Notes: generated from the letters alone by a model not told the origin. DNA of 64,000 nt from Apibacter adventoris (GCF_002964975.1 NZ_PSZM01000046.1:124001-188000); one strand, 5' to 3'. Shown: positions 1-9,770, counted from the stretch's first letter. Translations and numbers: made by a program.

Positions 1-2754
1 TTGTATAATAGGGTAAACTTTGTTTTCAGTTGTTATTTCGGATAAAACCTGATGGATAATGTTTCCATATCTGATTTCTTTATTTTCTTTTGTATATTTT
101 TTTCCAATTTCTGTACTTACCTTTATTTTTTGCGACCAGCTTTCTGAAATCCAATCAATATTTTTTTCTTCAAGAGAATTTTTATTATCCAAATTTATTT
201 TTTGAGTTTCGATGTCCGGATATAGTTCTATTATACCTTCTGTAGGGAAATGATTTTTTTTTAGAAATTTTTCTATTCTACCTATATCTGAATTTTTTTG
301 TTCTTTTAATATAAAAAGTTGTTGCGAAGCCCTTGTGGTAGCTACATACTGAACACATAAATCATCTATAAAATTTTCACTTTTTTTAATTTCTATAACT
401 TCGTCAATAGCATCGTTTGTTTGGTCTACACCTGATTTTCCATAGGTGTAGTATTGGTTAAAGCCATTATACAAATCTTCCTCCAAAGGAAACCAATATT
501 CGTCTTGATAAACTCGGTTTTCTGCCAAGGGATAAATAACTATTGGAAATTCTAAACCTTTAGATTTATGAATGGTCATTACTTGTATAGCATTCATATT
601 TTCTGGAAATTGAACAGAAAGATTTGAACTTTTTAATTCCCAATTTTCTAAAAAATCATTTATACTTATTGTTCCGTTTTTTTCTAAATGTAAAATTACA
701 TCCAATAAAGCAGAAAGATACATTTCATCTCCTTTTCCAAATTTTAAAGATCTTATCAAATTTTCCACAAAATCATAGAAACTTAAATTATTATTCAGCG
801 TATCGCATATATTTATTTCAAAAGTGTTTTTTAGGTAAAGAAGTGTATCCGTAAAAGATAAATCTTTTATTTTAAGCATTTCTGAAGTAAAATCTACTAA
901 TTTTATTTTTCGTAGTATATGTAACTGGTATAGAGTATAAATTAAAGCTTCTTTGTTTTGAGGAGTATTTAACCATTTTAATGCGGAAATAATAGTTAAG
1001 ATGACTGGAGAAGAAGATAATAATAATGCTTCTTCTGTTAATACCGGATACCCTTTTTCGGTTAACGCTTCAATAATAGGGAAACTATGTTTCTTGTTCC
1101 GGGTTAAAATAGCTATGTCTTTAAAATTGAAACTGTTTGAAATTGATTCTTCAATAATTTCTAAAATTCTATTGACCAATGGGCTGTTTTCTTCTATATC
1201 AGGAGAAACAAATGAAATTTGAACCCTTCCTCCATTTTTTAGATATGGAATTTGGTAAGAATGGCTACCAAATAATTTTTTGTTTTCTTCATTTGTGAGT
1301 TCAGTTTCTGCAATAAATTGGTAAAAATCATTATTAAAATTGACAATGTTGGGCAGACTTCTGTAATTATTTGGTAAGGTTATGATAGAAATATTTTCCT
1401 TTTCAGAATTAGAAATCAGGTTCATCAAAATTTCAGGTTTTCCTGATCGAAACCGGTAGATAGATTGTTTAGGATCTCCTACTAGTGTAATTGAAGAACC
1501 ATAAGTTACTTTTGCATTTTCAACTAATGGTAAAAAATTGTTCCATTGTAATTGAGAGGTATCCTGAAATTCATCAATAAAATAATGATTATATTTTCCT
1601 CCTAATTTTTCATATATAAAGGCAACAGGTTCATTTTTTAGATGATTATTTATTATTGGATTTACATCTGAAAGAAAAAGAATGTCATTTTCTGATTTTT
1701 TTTGGTTTAGAAATCTAGATATTTCTGATTGTAACTCAATGGTAATTAAATTTTGTCTTACCGATTCATCTATTTTAATCCGGTTTATTAACTCTTTAGT
1801 CTGGTAAAAATATTTTATAAGTTGTGGAGCGATAGATTCAATTTCATTTATTTTGGTAGATTTTAGTTTTGCATATTTTTCATTTTCACAAAAATCTTTA
1901 TAAAAATTAGATTTTAGATTAATGGCTGCATAATTTTGTTTAATAAGAGTTTCATCAGTTAATTTATAAAAAAATCCTCCCATTCCTCTGCCACCTTGGT
2001 AAAAATCATTTGCTTGTAATCCCAAATTTTCTATCAAATTTATGGCGCATATAGCAAATTCTTTTATTTTTTTATGATTGGAAGAAGTTCTTTTTAAAAG
2101 AAGAACATTCAATTTTTTAAAATCTTCAAAATCTTTAGAAGATAAAGAATGGATTTTTTCTAAATGCATTTCTTTAAGGAAATTCTGTGAGGATACAAGC
2201 AATTCCTTTCTTATGTCTGTGGAAGATTCGCTATCAAATTTCCAAAAAATATAATTCAGAATAACTTCTGCAAATGGATTGTCTGTACCTAATTCATCAA
2301 TTAATTCATCTATAGATTGTTTTAAATATTCTGTTGTATCTAGTTCCACAGCAAAAGAATAAGAAAGTCCTAATTCTTTAGTAAAAGCTCTCATTAATCT
2401 TAAATTGAATTTATCTATTGTGCTTATACTTAATAAAGAATAGTGATGTAATAGATATGATAAAGACTTTTTTGATCTTTGATGTAAAATTTCTATATTA
2501 ATCCCTGTTTCATATGCTATTTGTTGTAATATAGAATTTGATAAGTAAGTAGCCTCCTCAGTAAAATCTTTAAGCCATTTAAGTATTCTGGCTTTCATTT
2601 CATTTGCTGCCTTATTGGTAAATGTTACCGCTAAAATAGAACGTATACTTTCAGGCTGTTTATTTTTTAATAAAATAGATAAAAAATTTTTAACCAAAGT
2701 ATAGGTTTTTCCAGCCCCGGCAGAGGCGTTATAAATGGTATAGCTAGATCTCAT
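1..2754 (-). CDS. UvrD/RecB-like helicase-nuclease (AddA-type), 3' end outside window
   Basis: Reading frame open from ATG at 2754 to the left edge (918 codons), so the C-terminus is missing. Superfamily 1 helicase motifs appear in order: Walker A SAGAGKTYT (about residues 10-18), motif Ia TFTNKAANEMKARI, Walker B FIDEFQDTSQLQW, motif III VGDPKQSIYRFR, motif V TIHKSKGLEFPIVI and motif VI YVATTRASQQL. The last residues visible, GNIIHQVLSEI, match the first motif of the RecB/AddA PD-(D/E)XK nuclease domain, so the missing part is probably the nuclease. The family processes double-strand DNA ends for recombination. A partner AddB/RecC-type gene would be expected nearby but is not in the window. 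Helicase call is firm; AddA versus other RecB-like types is less so. Confidence 0.9.
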   Translation of the reverse strand, partial: MRSSYTIYNASAGAGKTYTLVKNFLSILLKNKQPESIRSILAVTFTNKAANEMKARILKWLKDFTEEATYLSNSILQQIAYETGINIEILHQRSKKSLSYLLHHYSLLSISTIDKFNLRLMRAFTKELGLSYSFAVELDTTEYLKQSIDELIDELGTDNPFAEVILNYIFWKFDSESSTDIRKELLVSSQNFLKEMHLEKIHSLSSKDFEDFKKLNVLLLKRTSSNHKKIKEFAICAINLIENLGLQANDFYQGGRGMGGFFYKLTDETLIKQNYAAINLKSNFYKDFCENEKYAKLKSTKINEIESIAPQLIKYFYQTKELINRIKIDESVRQNLITIELQSEISRFLNQKKSENDILFLSDVNPIINNHLKNEPVAFIYEKLGGKYNHYFIDEFQDTSQLQWNNFLPLVENAKVTYGSSITLVGDPKQSIYRFRSGKPEILMNLISNSEKENISIITLPNNYRSLPNIVNFNNDFYQFIAETELTNEENKKLFGSHSYQIPYLKNGGRVQISFVSPDIEENSPLVNRILEIIEESISNSFNFKDIAILTRNKKHSFPIIEALTEKGYPVLTEEALLLSSSPVILTIISALKWLNTPQNKEALIYTLYQLHILRKIKLVDFTSEMLKIKDLSFTDTLLYLKNTFEINICDTLNNNLSFYDFVENLIRSLKFGKGDEMYLSALLDVILHLEKNGTISINDFLENWELKSSNLSVQFPENMNAIQVMTIHKSKGLEFPIVIYPLAENRVYQDEYWFPLEEDLYNGFNQYYTYGKSGVDQTNDAIDEVIEIKKSENFIDDLCVQYVATTRASQQLFILKEQKNSDIGRIEKFLKKNHFPTEGIIELYPDIETQKINLDNKNSLEEKNIDWISESWSQKIKVSTEIGKKYTKENKEIRYGNIIHQVLSEITTENKVYPIIQ

Positions 2755-2762
2755 AAATTAAA

Positions 2763-2795
2763 AAAAGGATTTAACAAAGTTAGTTAAATCCTTTT
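2763..2795 (-). terminator. Hairpin terminator after the three-gene secreted paralogue operon
   Basis: A perfect 13-bp inverted repeat (arms 2763-2775 and 2783-2795, loop 7 nt) sits 40 bp beyond the stop of the gene at 2835. The stem contains AAAGGATTTAAC and is flanked by A/T runs, as in a factor-independent terminator. Almost the same stem recurs at 5824-5854. Confidence 0.75.
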
Positions 2796-2834
2796 GAAAT
2801 TATTTTTAATCTTTTTTTTCCAGTTTGGAAACGT

Positions 2835-3722
2835 TTAATTTAACTTTATAATAGTTATATTAGATAAAGATTCTTTATCATAAGAAACTCTTCCATTTGC
2901 CCTTGTTGTAGTATTTGTCTGAAGAGATCTTAGCCTTAATATATCTCCTTCTTTTGCTTGTAAATAAGAGTATTGGGTAAAAGTAAACTTTCCTCTTGTA
3001 TAATATGTTTTATTTGAACTGGCAGTATTAATAGTACTAGGGGTAGTATCACTGATAAGTTCGGAACCAGTGTCATGTAGTTGAGGTACCATTGTTAGGG
3101 TTCCTTCGGCAGGCTGGGTTTCTGTACCATTATGTTCAATAGTAAAACTCATAAAAATTTCAACGTTAGAGTTTACCCCGTATGTTTTATTATTTGAAGT
3201 TTCGTCTTCTAAAGCTAAATTTAAATTAATAAAATATAATCCGTCTTTTAAAAATTGAATGGAATTATCAGATAATTTTTTATATAAATTAGGATCATCA
3301 TTAAAAACTTCTACTCCAAAAATATCCGTCTCCTTACCAAAACCTATAGTAGAACCATTAAAATTAAACTTAGAATCGGGATTGTTGGAAAATTGTACAA
3401 CTTTATAATCGGTATCATCGTTTTTGCTCATTAAAGTATTCCATTTTGAATCTTTCCAGTAATAGAACCCCGAAAATATTTTATCATCTCCGATTCCGGC
3501 AATACCTTCATTAAAAACTAATGTGCCTTCAGTTATATCTTTTGGTAGAGGGCTATGGCTATTTATACTTTTTAGTTGTATTCTAGGTACTAAAACACCT
3601 TTCGTACTACTGTTTATATGAAACATTGACGCACTATTTATTTGAGCAGTATTAATTCCTATTTGACTTTTTATTACCGGGCATATTAAAAGACTGCATA
3701 ACAATGGTATAATTTTTTTCAT
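2835..3722 (-). CDS. Secreted protein, QIGINT-type paralogue 3
   Basis: 295 residues with a signal peptide (MKKIIPLLCSLLICP, ending near SQ) followed by QIGINT and a GVLVPRIQL segment. This N-terminal pattern is common in flavobacterial surface or exported proteins. The middle holds a GFYYWKDSKWNTL segment. The C-terminal half is beta-rich, with the block KEGDILRLRSLQ and a last strand SNITIIKLN. The same plan is seen in the next two genes upstream, so the three arose by tandem duplication. I cannot name a function. The C-terminal blocks resemble a C1q/TNF-like jelly roll, but this is only an impression from pattern. No type IX sorting domain is visible. Last gene of the operon. Confidence 0.75.
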   Translation of the reverse strand: MKKIIPLLCSLLICPVIKSQIGINTAQINSASMFHINSSTKGVLVPRIQLKSINSHSPLPKDITEGTLVFNEGIAGIGDDKIFSGFYYWKDSKWNTLMSKNDDTDYKVVQFSNNPDSKFNFNGSTIGFGKETDIFGVEVFNDDPNLYKKLSDNSIQFLKDGLYFINLNLALEDETSNNKTYGVNSNVEIFMSFTIEHNGTETQPAEGTLTMVPQLHDTGSELISDTTPSTINTASSNKTYYTRGKFTFTQYSYLQAKEGDILRLRSLQTNTTTRANGRVSYDKESLSNITIIKLN

Positions 3723-3731
3723 GGTTTAAAT

Positions 3732-4526
3732 TTATCTGATTCTGGATATGGTTATAGAAGAACTACCTAGCTGATCAAAGTTTACTTTATAAGTTTTTGG
3801 GTCTTGTAAAGTGGCTCTAACAGATTTTAGGGTCAAAATATCTCCCTCTTTTACTTCTATATATTCTGTAAAGCAATTAGAAAAAAATCTTCCGGATTTA
3901 GAAGTTACAGCTGCAGAGGATCTTACGTAATGAGAAATTCCCACTGGTTTATCATTTAAAGCTAAATTGACTTTTAGTGCAATTGCAGGATTCTTATTAA
4001 ATTTATTTAATGAAAGTACTACGCTTATGGCATATAATCCGGAGTAATTGAATTTTAAAAAATCATCTTTATCTCTATCTTTTTGTAAGGCTTCATAATT
4101 TTCATTAAAAACAATATTTCCAAATATTTTCATGTTTTTTGATTTGCCATCATAGTAATCATTATTTGCACCATCAATAGTTTCCCCAAAATCAACATTT
4201 GTAAATTTAGCTGTAAAATTTTCTCTGCTCGAAGCTAAAGGATTCCATTGTGAATTTTCATTGTCCCACCAAAAGAATCCCGGAGTTACTTCATAAGGAA
4301 AATCACCAAAAGTATTAGTATTGAAAATAAAAGTACCTGTAGGAACAGTACCTGTAAGAGGTGCTTGGGAATTTCTGTTTGTTAAAGCAACAATTGGGAA
4401 TAATACGCCTTTGGTTTCACTATCTATTTGAAGGATAAGACCATTTTGTTCACCCATTTTTACCTGGCTGAATAATGTGAAAGAAAATACTGTTATAAGT
4501 ATTATTGTAAAAATTATTTTTTTCAT
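3732..4526 (-). CDS. Secreted protein, QIGINT-type paralogue 2
   Basis: 264 residues, with signal peptide (MKKIIFTIILITVFSFTLFS) then QVKMGEQNGLILQIDSETKG and VLFPIVALTNRNSQAPL. A GFFWWDNENSQWNPL segment follows near residue 85-100. The C-terminus carries VKEGDILTLKSVRA and ends SSSITISRIR, parallel to its neighbours. It is the most divergent of the three at the N-terminal motif, lacking the exact IGINT. It lies 9 bp upstream of paralogue 3 and 20 bp downstream of paralogue 1, so one transcript is likely. Function unknown; probably exported to the periplasm or surface. Confidence 0.75.
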   Translation of the reverse strand: MKKIIFTIILITVFSFTLFSQVKMGEQNGLILQIDSETKGVLFPIVALTNRNSQAPLTGTVPTGTFIFNTNTFGDFPYEVTPGFFWWDNENSQWNPLASSRENFTAKFTNVDFGETIDGANNDYYDGKSKNMKIFGNIVFNENYEALQKDRDKDDFLKFNYSGLYAISVVLSLNKFNKNPAIALKVNLALNDKPVGISHYVRSSAAVTSKSGRFFSNCFTEYIEVKEGDILTLKSVRATLQDPKTYKVNFDQLGSSSITISRIR

Positions 4527-4546
4527 GTTTTAAATTGAAAATTAAG

Positions 4547-5299
4547 TTATCGTACTTTTTCAATGGTTACTGAGGATGTCTTAGGTTTTCTAAATGTAAC
4601 TTTAGCTGCTCCGTCTACTTCTTTACCTTTAAAGTATATATAAGATCCGGAGCTATTACGAGGAATATTGATGTATACTGTAAATACGTATCCAATATCT
4701 TGGCTTGATCCTGCAGCATTATCTACAGTACAGACATAAAATGTTTCGGGTATTTTTTTGTCATCTACAAATATGTCAATTTCAAAAATATCCCTATCAC
4801 TGGTACCGTCCATATCTAAATTTAAAGTGAATTTATAAAGACCAGTTTCATAAATTTTAATCCCGTCTAAATATTTTTTATATAAAGAAGGATCTTCATT
4901 AAATAATTCCACGTCAAATATATTAAGTGGATTAACTTTAGTGTTAAAATCCACATTTGTTCCATAGTTTGCAAATTTTGCAATGGAATGACTAATAGGA
5001 ATGTATGCCGACGTCCAACTAGAGGTTTTTTCATCCCAATAATAAAATCCACGAGAAACATAGTTAGGGGGTGTTCCGCTTCTTTGCGTATTATAAACAA
5101 TTAATCCTGTTTTAGGTTCTCCTTCTAAAGGCGCTTGGATGTTTTTTCCTTGTAATGCTAATCGAGGAATTAAAATACCAGAATTTTCACTATTCATTTT
5201 TAGCACTAGTCCGGTCTCTATATCCTGAGTGCCTATTCCAATTTGACCCAATAATATGTTTACATTGAAAGTGATTAATGTAAAAAATAAATTTTTCAT
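4547..5299 (-). CDS. Secreted protein, QIGINT-type paralogue 1
   Basis: 250 residues, first gene of the three-gene operon. A signal peptide is followed by GQIGIGTQDIETG, then GILIPRLALQGKNIQAPLEG and GFYYWDEKTSSW. The C-terminal half is predicted beta-rich, ending SSVTIEKVR like its paralogues. Two Cys-poor but Asp-rich strands (LDMDGTSDRDIFEIDIFVDD) precede the last third. The three paralogues differ strongly in the middle region while keeping both ends, as expected for exported proteins under diversifying pressure. Role unknown. An A/T-rich leader of more than 500 bp lies upstream. Confidence 0.75.
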   Translation of the reverse strand: MKNLFFTLITFNVNILLGQIGIGTQDIETGLVLKMNSENSGILIPRLALQGKNIQAPLEGEPKTGLIVYNTQRSGTPPNYVSRGFYYWDEKTSSWTSAYIPISHSIAKFANYGTNVDFNTKVNPLNIFDVELFNEDPSLYKKYLDGIKIYETGLYKFTLNLDMDGTSDRDIFEIDIFVDDKKIPETFYVCTVDNAAGSSQDIGYVFTVYINIPRNSSGSYIYFKGKEVDGAAKVTFRKPKTSSVTIEKVR

Positions 5300-5823
5300 T
5301 GAAATTAATTTTGAATGAACTTTAATTTAAAAATTATAAACTATAAACTATTAAAGATAAATTTTATCTGCGCACAAATTTAAATAAAATAATATATTTT
5401 AATGTAATTTTTATTAAATATAAAATATATATAACAATTTAATGTTATATTATTATTTATTGTTTGTTTATGTTAATTATTATTTAATTTTTGTTATTGT
5501 AACGAGGCTTTTTAATGTATATAATAATTATATAAGTGTTTTTTTATATTATATTTTGTATTTATTTATTTTTTTTATATAAAAAATAAATTTAAAAGCA
5601 CTTATTGAAATATTATATAATAACTATATTTTATATCTTTTGTGTTTAAAAATATAAATTTTTAATATAAATTAATTTTTTAATGTTTGTTAATATATCT
5701 TATAATTTAGATGGAGGATAAGGTTGAAATACAAATGTTTCTTTACTTTTATTTTGTATTTAATATAATTATTTTAAACTAATGAAAGTATTTTTTTATC
5801 TGTCCGAATGCATTAAAAGTATT
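5300..5823. other. Very AT-rich intergenic region
   Basis: About 520 bp with long A/T tracts and no convincing reading frame. It contains the leader of the secreted paralogue operon; a weak -7-like box (TATCTTTA on the minus strand, 5352-5359) is the only promoter candidate I see. Nothing else is recognisable. Confidence 0.5.
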
Positions 5824-5854
5824 AAAGGACTTAACTCTATTAGTTAAATCCTTT
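5824..5854 (-). terminator. Hairpin terminator after the M43 protease gene
   Basis: Inverted repeat with arms 5824-5836 and 5842-5854, 13 bp with one G:T type mismatch and a 5-nt loop, 26 bp past the stop codon at 5880. The stem is nearly identical in sequence to the one at 2763-2795. Confidence 0.75.
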
Positions 5855-5879
5855 AATATTTATTATTATTTCCTTAATG

Positions 5880-7271
5880 TTATCTTCTCACAATAAATTT
5901 AAATTTGGCAGTACCTTTATTGGTTTTGACTTCTAAAATGTATGTATTTGAAATTAAATTTGAAGTATTAATTTGGAATTCAGTTTTAGAGTCAATCACA
6001 TCTTTGCGTATAAGAAGTCCTACATTGTTAAATATTTTATAACTAGTAGCAACCCTGTTGGAGTCAGAAAATTTGATATTTAATTCATTAATAGCAGGAT
6101 TTGGATATAATTGGATTCCTTCTACTATATTTACTTTTTGAGGAGTTTTCCAAACTCCAGAAGTAGTCAAAGAAGCTCTTCTTGGGGAATTTTTTAAAAC
6201 AGCTAATATTCTTGCTTTTTGATCTAAAGTAAAAGTATTAAAGCAGGTATCATTACAATAATCCATATAATTTTCAGTCATATCATTTCCAGGTTCATTG
6301 GGACAAGAATCTTCTATAGTTATGCAAGAATAATTAGGTGCAGCAGCAGCAGGGGTATCTAAACAATAATCGTTTTTACTATCAGTGGCATCGACGGTAC
6401 ATAAGGAATTATCTCCCCAAATATGTCTTAATCCTAGGGCATGTCCTATTTCATGAGTTAATGTTCTTCCTTTATTATATCCGGAATAATAAATGTCTGT
6501 TTCATTATTGCTAAATCCAAAAGCTCTCCAATCGAGAATTACCCCATCAGTAGCAGCTATTCCATCAAGATTTTCCAATCCATCTAATTTTGAACCAGAA
6601 GGAAACTGGGCGTATCCTAAAGTATTTTTTAAATCCCCAGAGTCATCGAATTCACAGACCCATATATTAAAATATTTATTAGGATCCCATTGAGTTTTAG
6701 GTTTTAAAATTTTTTCAACATTATCAGTATCCCATATATAATTTTTTAAAGATATACGGTCTATACCATTTGTTGGGTTGCCTTTAGGGTCTACAATTGC
6801 TAATTTAAATTCAATTCCTACATTTGCCCCTATAGGATTATTATTATACCCAGGAGTGTTAATTATTCTTAAATAATCCTGATTAAGAACTGTTATCTGA
6901 GAAAACACTCTTTCATTAGAAATATTCTCGTTTTCTCCTATAGCTTTATCTTTATGTATAATGTGTACCACTACTGGAATTATGAGAGTGTCATTAGTAT
7001 ATTTCCCTGATTTTAAAGCCTTTTTTATTTTATCAGTTTTGTGAGATATCCATTTTTCAAATTGTTGTTCGGTATCTCGATTAGTGTATTTGCTTTGTAA
7101 AAACATTTCATATTCTGTAGAAGCGCAACGTATAAGTCCGTTTTTAGGATTTATTAAATTTTTAGATATTTTAGATTGGAATATCTTATTCTCTTTTTTA
7201 TTTTGTCCTAATAAAATTCCTGATAAGAGAAATAGAGAGAATAATCTAATAAGTAAGTGATTTATTGTCAT
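5880..7271 (-). CDS. Secreted M43 (pappalysin-type) zinc metalloprotease with T9SS sorting domain
   Basis: 463 residues. N-terminal signal peptide, a propeptide-like stretch to about residue 90, then a metzincin domain with HEIGHALGLRH (273-283; three zinc-binding His and catalytic Glu) and the Met-turn region NYMDY (334-338). Many Cys in residues 291-343 probably form disulphides. Residues about 385-463, starting LYPNPAINELNI and ending KFIVRR, match a type IX secretion type A sorting domain, so the enzyme should be exported through the T9SS and anchored or released at the surface. It is preceded by a good promoter (7288-7318) and followed by a hairpin terminator, so it is probably monocistronic. 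Substrate unknown. Confidence 0.9.
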   Translation of the reverse strand: MTINHLLIRLFSLFLLSGILLGQNKKENKIFQSKISKNLINPKNGLIRCASTEYEMFLQSKYTNRDTEQQFEKWISHKTDKIKKALKSGKYTNDTLIIPVVVHIIHKDKAIGENENISNERVFSQITVLNQDYLRIINTPGYNNNPIGANVGIEFKLAIVDPKGNPTNGIDRISLKNYIWDTDNVEKILKPKTQWDPNKYFNIWVCEFDDSGDLKNTLGYAQFPSGSKLDGLENLDGIAATDGVILDWRAFGFSNNETDIYYSGYNKGRTLTHEIGHALGLRHIWGDNSLCTVDATDSKNDYCLDTPAAAAPNYSCITIEDSCPNEPGNDMTENYMDYCNDTCFNTFTLDQKARILAVLKNSPRRASLTTSGVWKTPQKVNIVEGIQLYPNPAINELNIKFSDSNRVATSYKIFNNVGLLIRKDVIDSKTEFQINTSNLISNTYILEVKTNKGTAKFKFIVRR

Positions 7272-7287
7272 GAGCTTAAACTATAAG

Positions 7288-7318
7288 CAAATATATCGTT
7301 TAATTAAATTATTTACAA
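7288..7318 (-). promoter_or_regulatory. Bacteroidota-type promoter of the M43 protease gene
   Basis: On the minus strand TTG (7316-7318), a 20-nt spacer and TATATTTG (7288-7295) fit the TTG-N19-TAnnTTTG consensus of Bacteroidota sigma-A promoters. The box lies 16 bp upstream of the ATG at 7271. Confidence 0.6.
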
Positions 7319-7362
7319 ATTATAAAGAAAACAAATTCATCTTCATTAAATAAAATAATCCA

Positions 7363-8385
7363 TTATTTAGGGAATGCCTTATTAATATTCTTTTGAAAGG
7401 AATAAATTAAATGAAATACACCGGGTAGAATAAAAATACTTCCCAACATTAATGCCCAAGCTAAGTTTTTAATAGCCATGGGTTCATCTTCATTACTTAT
7501 TAAAGATAATGTGCCGTTTTTTAAAAGTATAAGATTGGGGTAATGTTGGTATGTAGCCGCTAATAATATCATAATTACTTGAAAACCAGATAAAATTCGT
7601 ATCGGTGTATACTTTTTCAATTTCAAATAATAATATATACCTATTAATGAAACTGTAGCCAATATCACTGAAATTTGACCTATTGTTCCTTTATATACCC
7701 ATTCAAAAATTGGTATATCAGATATATAAGCTGCAACAAATACTAAAATGCCTGTAATAACGACTATAAGTTGAAATACTTTCACTTTTTTTATCAAAAA
7801 TTGTTTATCGCTATTTTCTTTTACTTGGGGTAAAATATAACAGGATGCTAAAAATCCACAAATAGAAATGGTGAAAATTCCTAAAGCACATCCAAATGGA
7901 GTGAGCCAACTAAAAATATAGGCAGACAAAAAATCAGTAGATTCGGTATCAATAGTCATAGAAACTGTAGAAGCAGCAATAACTCCTAAAAAGAAGGGAG
8001 TTATTAAGCTAGACCAAGTAAAGATTTTATTATATACAATTTGCCAATGATCATTTACAACATCGTAATTTCGGAAAGAGAATGCTGTGCCCCTTGCAAT
8101 GATTCCTATAAGCATAAGTACTAAAGGTATATGCACATAAGTAGACATGGTGGCATAAATATTGGGAAACCCTACAAAAAGTATAACGATTACGATAATT
8201 AGCCACATATGATTTGCTTCCCAAACGGGGCCCATAGATTTATACATAATTTTACCAGCCCTATTTTTATTTTTTTTACTGCTGAATAATTCTACTATTC
8301 CTGCGCCAAAATCTGCTCCACCTAGTAATAAATATAAGCAAATAGCTGTCCAAAGAAAGAATATGACTACATAAAGATAAAACAT
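7363..8385 (-). CDS. cydB: Cytochrome bd oxidase subunit II
   Basis: 340 residues, close to family length, with about eight to nine hydrophobic spans. The N-terminus MFYLYVVIFFLWTAICLYLLLGG continues into ADFGAGIVELF, and the block MGPVWEANHMWLIIVIVILF is characteristic of CydB. It forms the membrane heterodimer with CydA that oxidises quinol and reduces oxygen to water with high affinity. It lies 5 bp downstream of cydA, so they are cotranscribed. A high-affinity oxidase suits a microaerobic habitat. No small CydX-type subunit was recognised after the stop. Confidence 0.95.
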   Translation of the reverse strand: MFYLYVVIFFLWTAICLYLLLGGADFGAGIVELFSSKKNKNRAGKIMYKSMGPVWEANHMWLIIVIVILFVGFPNIYATMSTYVHIPLVLMLIGIIARGTAFSFRNYDVVNDHWQIVYNKIFTWSSLITPFFLGVIAASTVSMTIDTESTDFLSAYIFSWLTPFGCALGIFTISICGFLASCYILPQVKENSDKQFLIKKVKVFQLIVVITGILVFVAAYISDIPIFEWVYKGTIGQISVILATVSLIGIYYYLKLKKYTPIRILSGFQVIMILLAATYQHYPNLILLKNGTLSLISNEDEPMAIKNLAWALMLGSIFILPGVFHLIYSFQKNINKAFPK

Positions 8386-8390
8386 AATTT

Positions 8391-9728
8391 TTACTTTTTA
8401 TTTAAGATATAATTTTTGTCAGTTGGGTCGTAAAGTTTTGGAACCATTTTAATTTGACGGTATATGAGAAAAGCAACTATTAAAGACAGAGAGATAAAAA
8501 TAGCTGTAAATAAATAAAATGAATAAGCTATTCCCGGCATGGGGGTAACAGCATCTGCCGTTTTCATAACCTTGTATATAATCCATGGTTGGCGTCCAAC
8601 CTCTGTAACTGTCCATCCGGCTTCTAATGCTATATACCCCAAAGGAGTAGCAATAACAAAAAATTTTAGTAAATATTTATTATTAACCCATTGTTTTTTC
8701 CTAATTATTCCTATAAGATAAATAAAGCCAAGAATCATGAGTATTACACCTAAAAATACCATAATTTGAAATGAATAATGAGTGATAGAAACAGGAGGTC
8801 TATCATTTTTAGGAAAATCTGAAAGACCTTTCACTGGAGTTTTAAAATTTCCATGGGCTAAAAAGCTTAAAAATCCAGGTATTTTAACTGCGAATTTTAC
8901 TTTTTCGTTCTTAACATCCGGAATACCACCAATAATTAATGCAGATGCAGAATCTGTTTTAAAGTGTGCCTCCATAGCCGCTAGTTTTTCTGGTTGTCTT
9001 TGGGTTATATCTTTAGCAGAAATATCTCCGCTTATAGGTTGCAATATAGCAGCAATAGATGCCGATATAGCGGCTATTTTAAAGGCTCGTGAATGGAATT
9101 TAATGTTTTTTCTCTTAAGGATCATAAGTGCATGAATACCCGCAATCGCAAAACCGGTAGCAACAAAAGCTGCTATAATCATATGTAAGGCCTGTGAGAA
9201 CCAAGCATCATTAAACATTGCTTTTATTGGGTCTATATTTAAATATTTACCATTTATATAATCGAATCCTGCAGGGCTATTCATCCAGGCATTTGCAGAA
9301 ACAACCAATATTCCTGAAGCTAATCCGCTTATACCTACTAATAATCCGGTGAACCAATGAAACCAAGGATTTAGTTTCTTCCATCCATAAAGATAAAACC
9401 CCAAAGCAATAGCTTCAACAAAAAAAGCAGTTCCTTCTAATGAAAAAGGCATTCCGAAAATTGGTCCGGCATGTTTCATAAATTTAGGCCATAATAAACC
9501 TAATTCAAATGAGAGCATGGTACCGGATACAGCTCCTGTAGCAAATAGTATTGCAATACCCATGCTCCAAGCTTTAGTAATTCCTTTATATATTTCATCG
9601 CCTGTTTTTAAGTATTTGTAGTGAGATATTGCCATAAAAATTGGCATTACCATTCCTATACAGGAAAAGATGATGTGGAAGCCTAAGGATAGCGCCATTT
9701 GTGAGCGTGCGGCTATAAAATCATTCAT
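8391..9728 (-). CDS. cydA: Cytochrome bd oxidase subunit I
   Basis: 445 residues, a short form of CydA. The N-terminus MNDFIAARSQMALSLGFHII contains the conserved His near residue 18 that ligates a haem. GRQPWIIYKVMKTADAVTP near residue 380 is the diagnostic GRQPW block. The periplasmic Q-loop (about residues 245-315, with PVKGLSDFP) is short compared with the E. coli protein, as is usual outside the enterobacteria. Carries haems b558, b595 and d and the quinol site. First gene of a two-gene operon with cydB; a TAAATTTG box lies upstream. Confidence 0.95.
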   Translation of the reverse strand: MNDFIAARSQMALSLGFHIIFSCIGMVMPIFMAISHYKYLKTGDEIYKGITKAWSMGIAILFATGAVSGTMLSFELGLLWPKFMKHAGPIFGMPFSLEGTAFFVEAIALGFYLYGWKKLNPWFHWFTGLLVGISGLASGILVVSANAWMNSPAGFDYINGKYLNIDPIKAMFNDAWFSQALHMIIAAFVATGFAIAGIHALMILKRKNIKFHSRAFKIAAISASIAAILQPISGDISAKDITQRQPEKLAAMEAHFKTDSASALIIGGIPDVKNEKVKFAVKIPGFLSFLAHGNFKTPVKGLSDFPKNDRPPVSITHYSFQIMVFLGVILMILGFIYLIGIIRKKQWVNNKYLLKFFVIATPLGYIALEAGWTVTEVGRQPWIIYKVMKTADAVTPMPGIAYSFYLFTAIFISLSLIVAFLIYRQIKMVPKLYDPTDKNYILNKK

Positions 9729-9770
9729 GTTTTAATTTGTTATTTTTAGTATTAAAGATTCAAATTTATG

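Noticed and set aside
624-1222. Two plus-strand open frames of about 75 residues
   Set aside because: They lie inside the minus-strand helicase gene, whose motifs are continuous; their translations are low-complexity antisense products.
8539-9135. Plus-strand open frames within cydA
   Set aside because: Antisense to a well-conserved gene, with no ribosome site or family resemblance.
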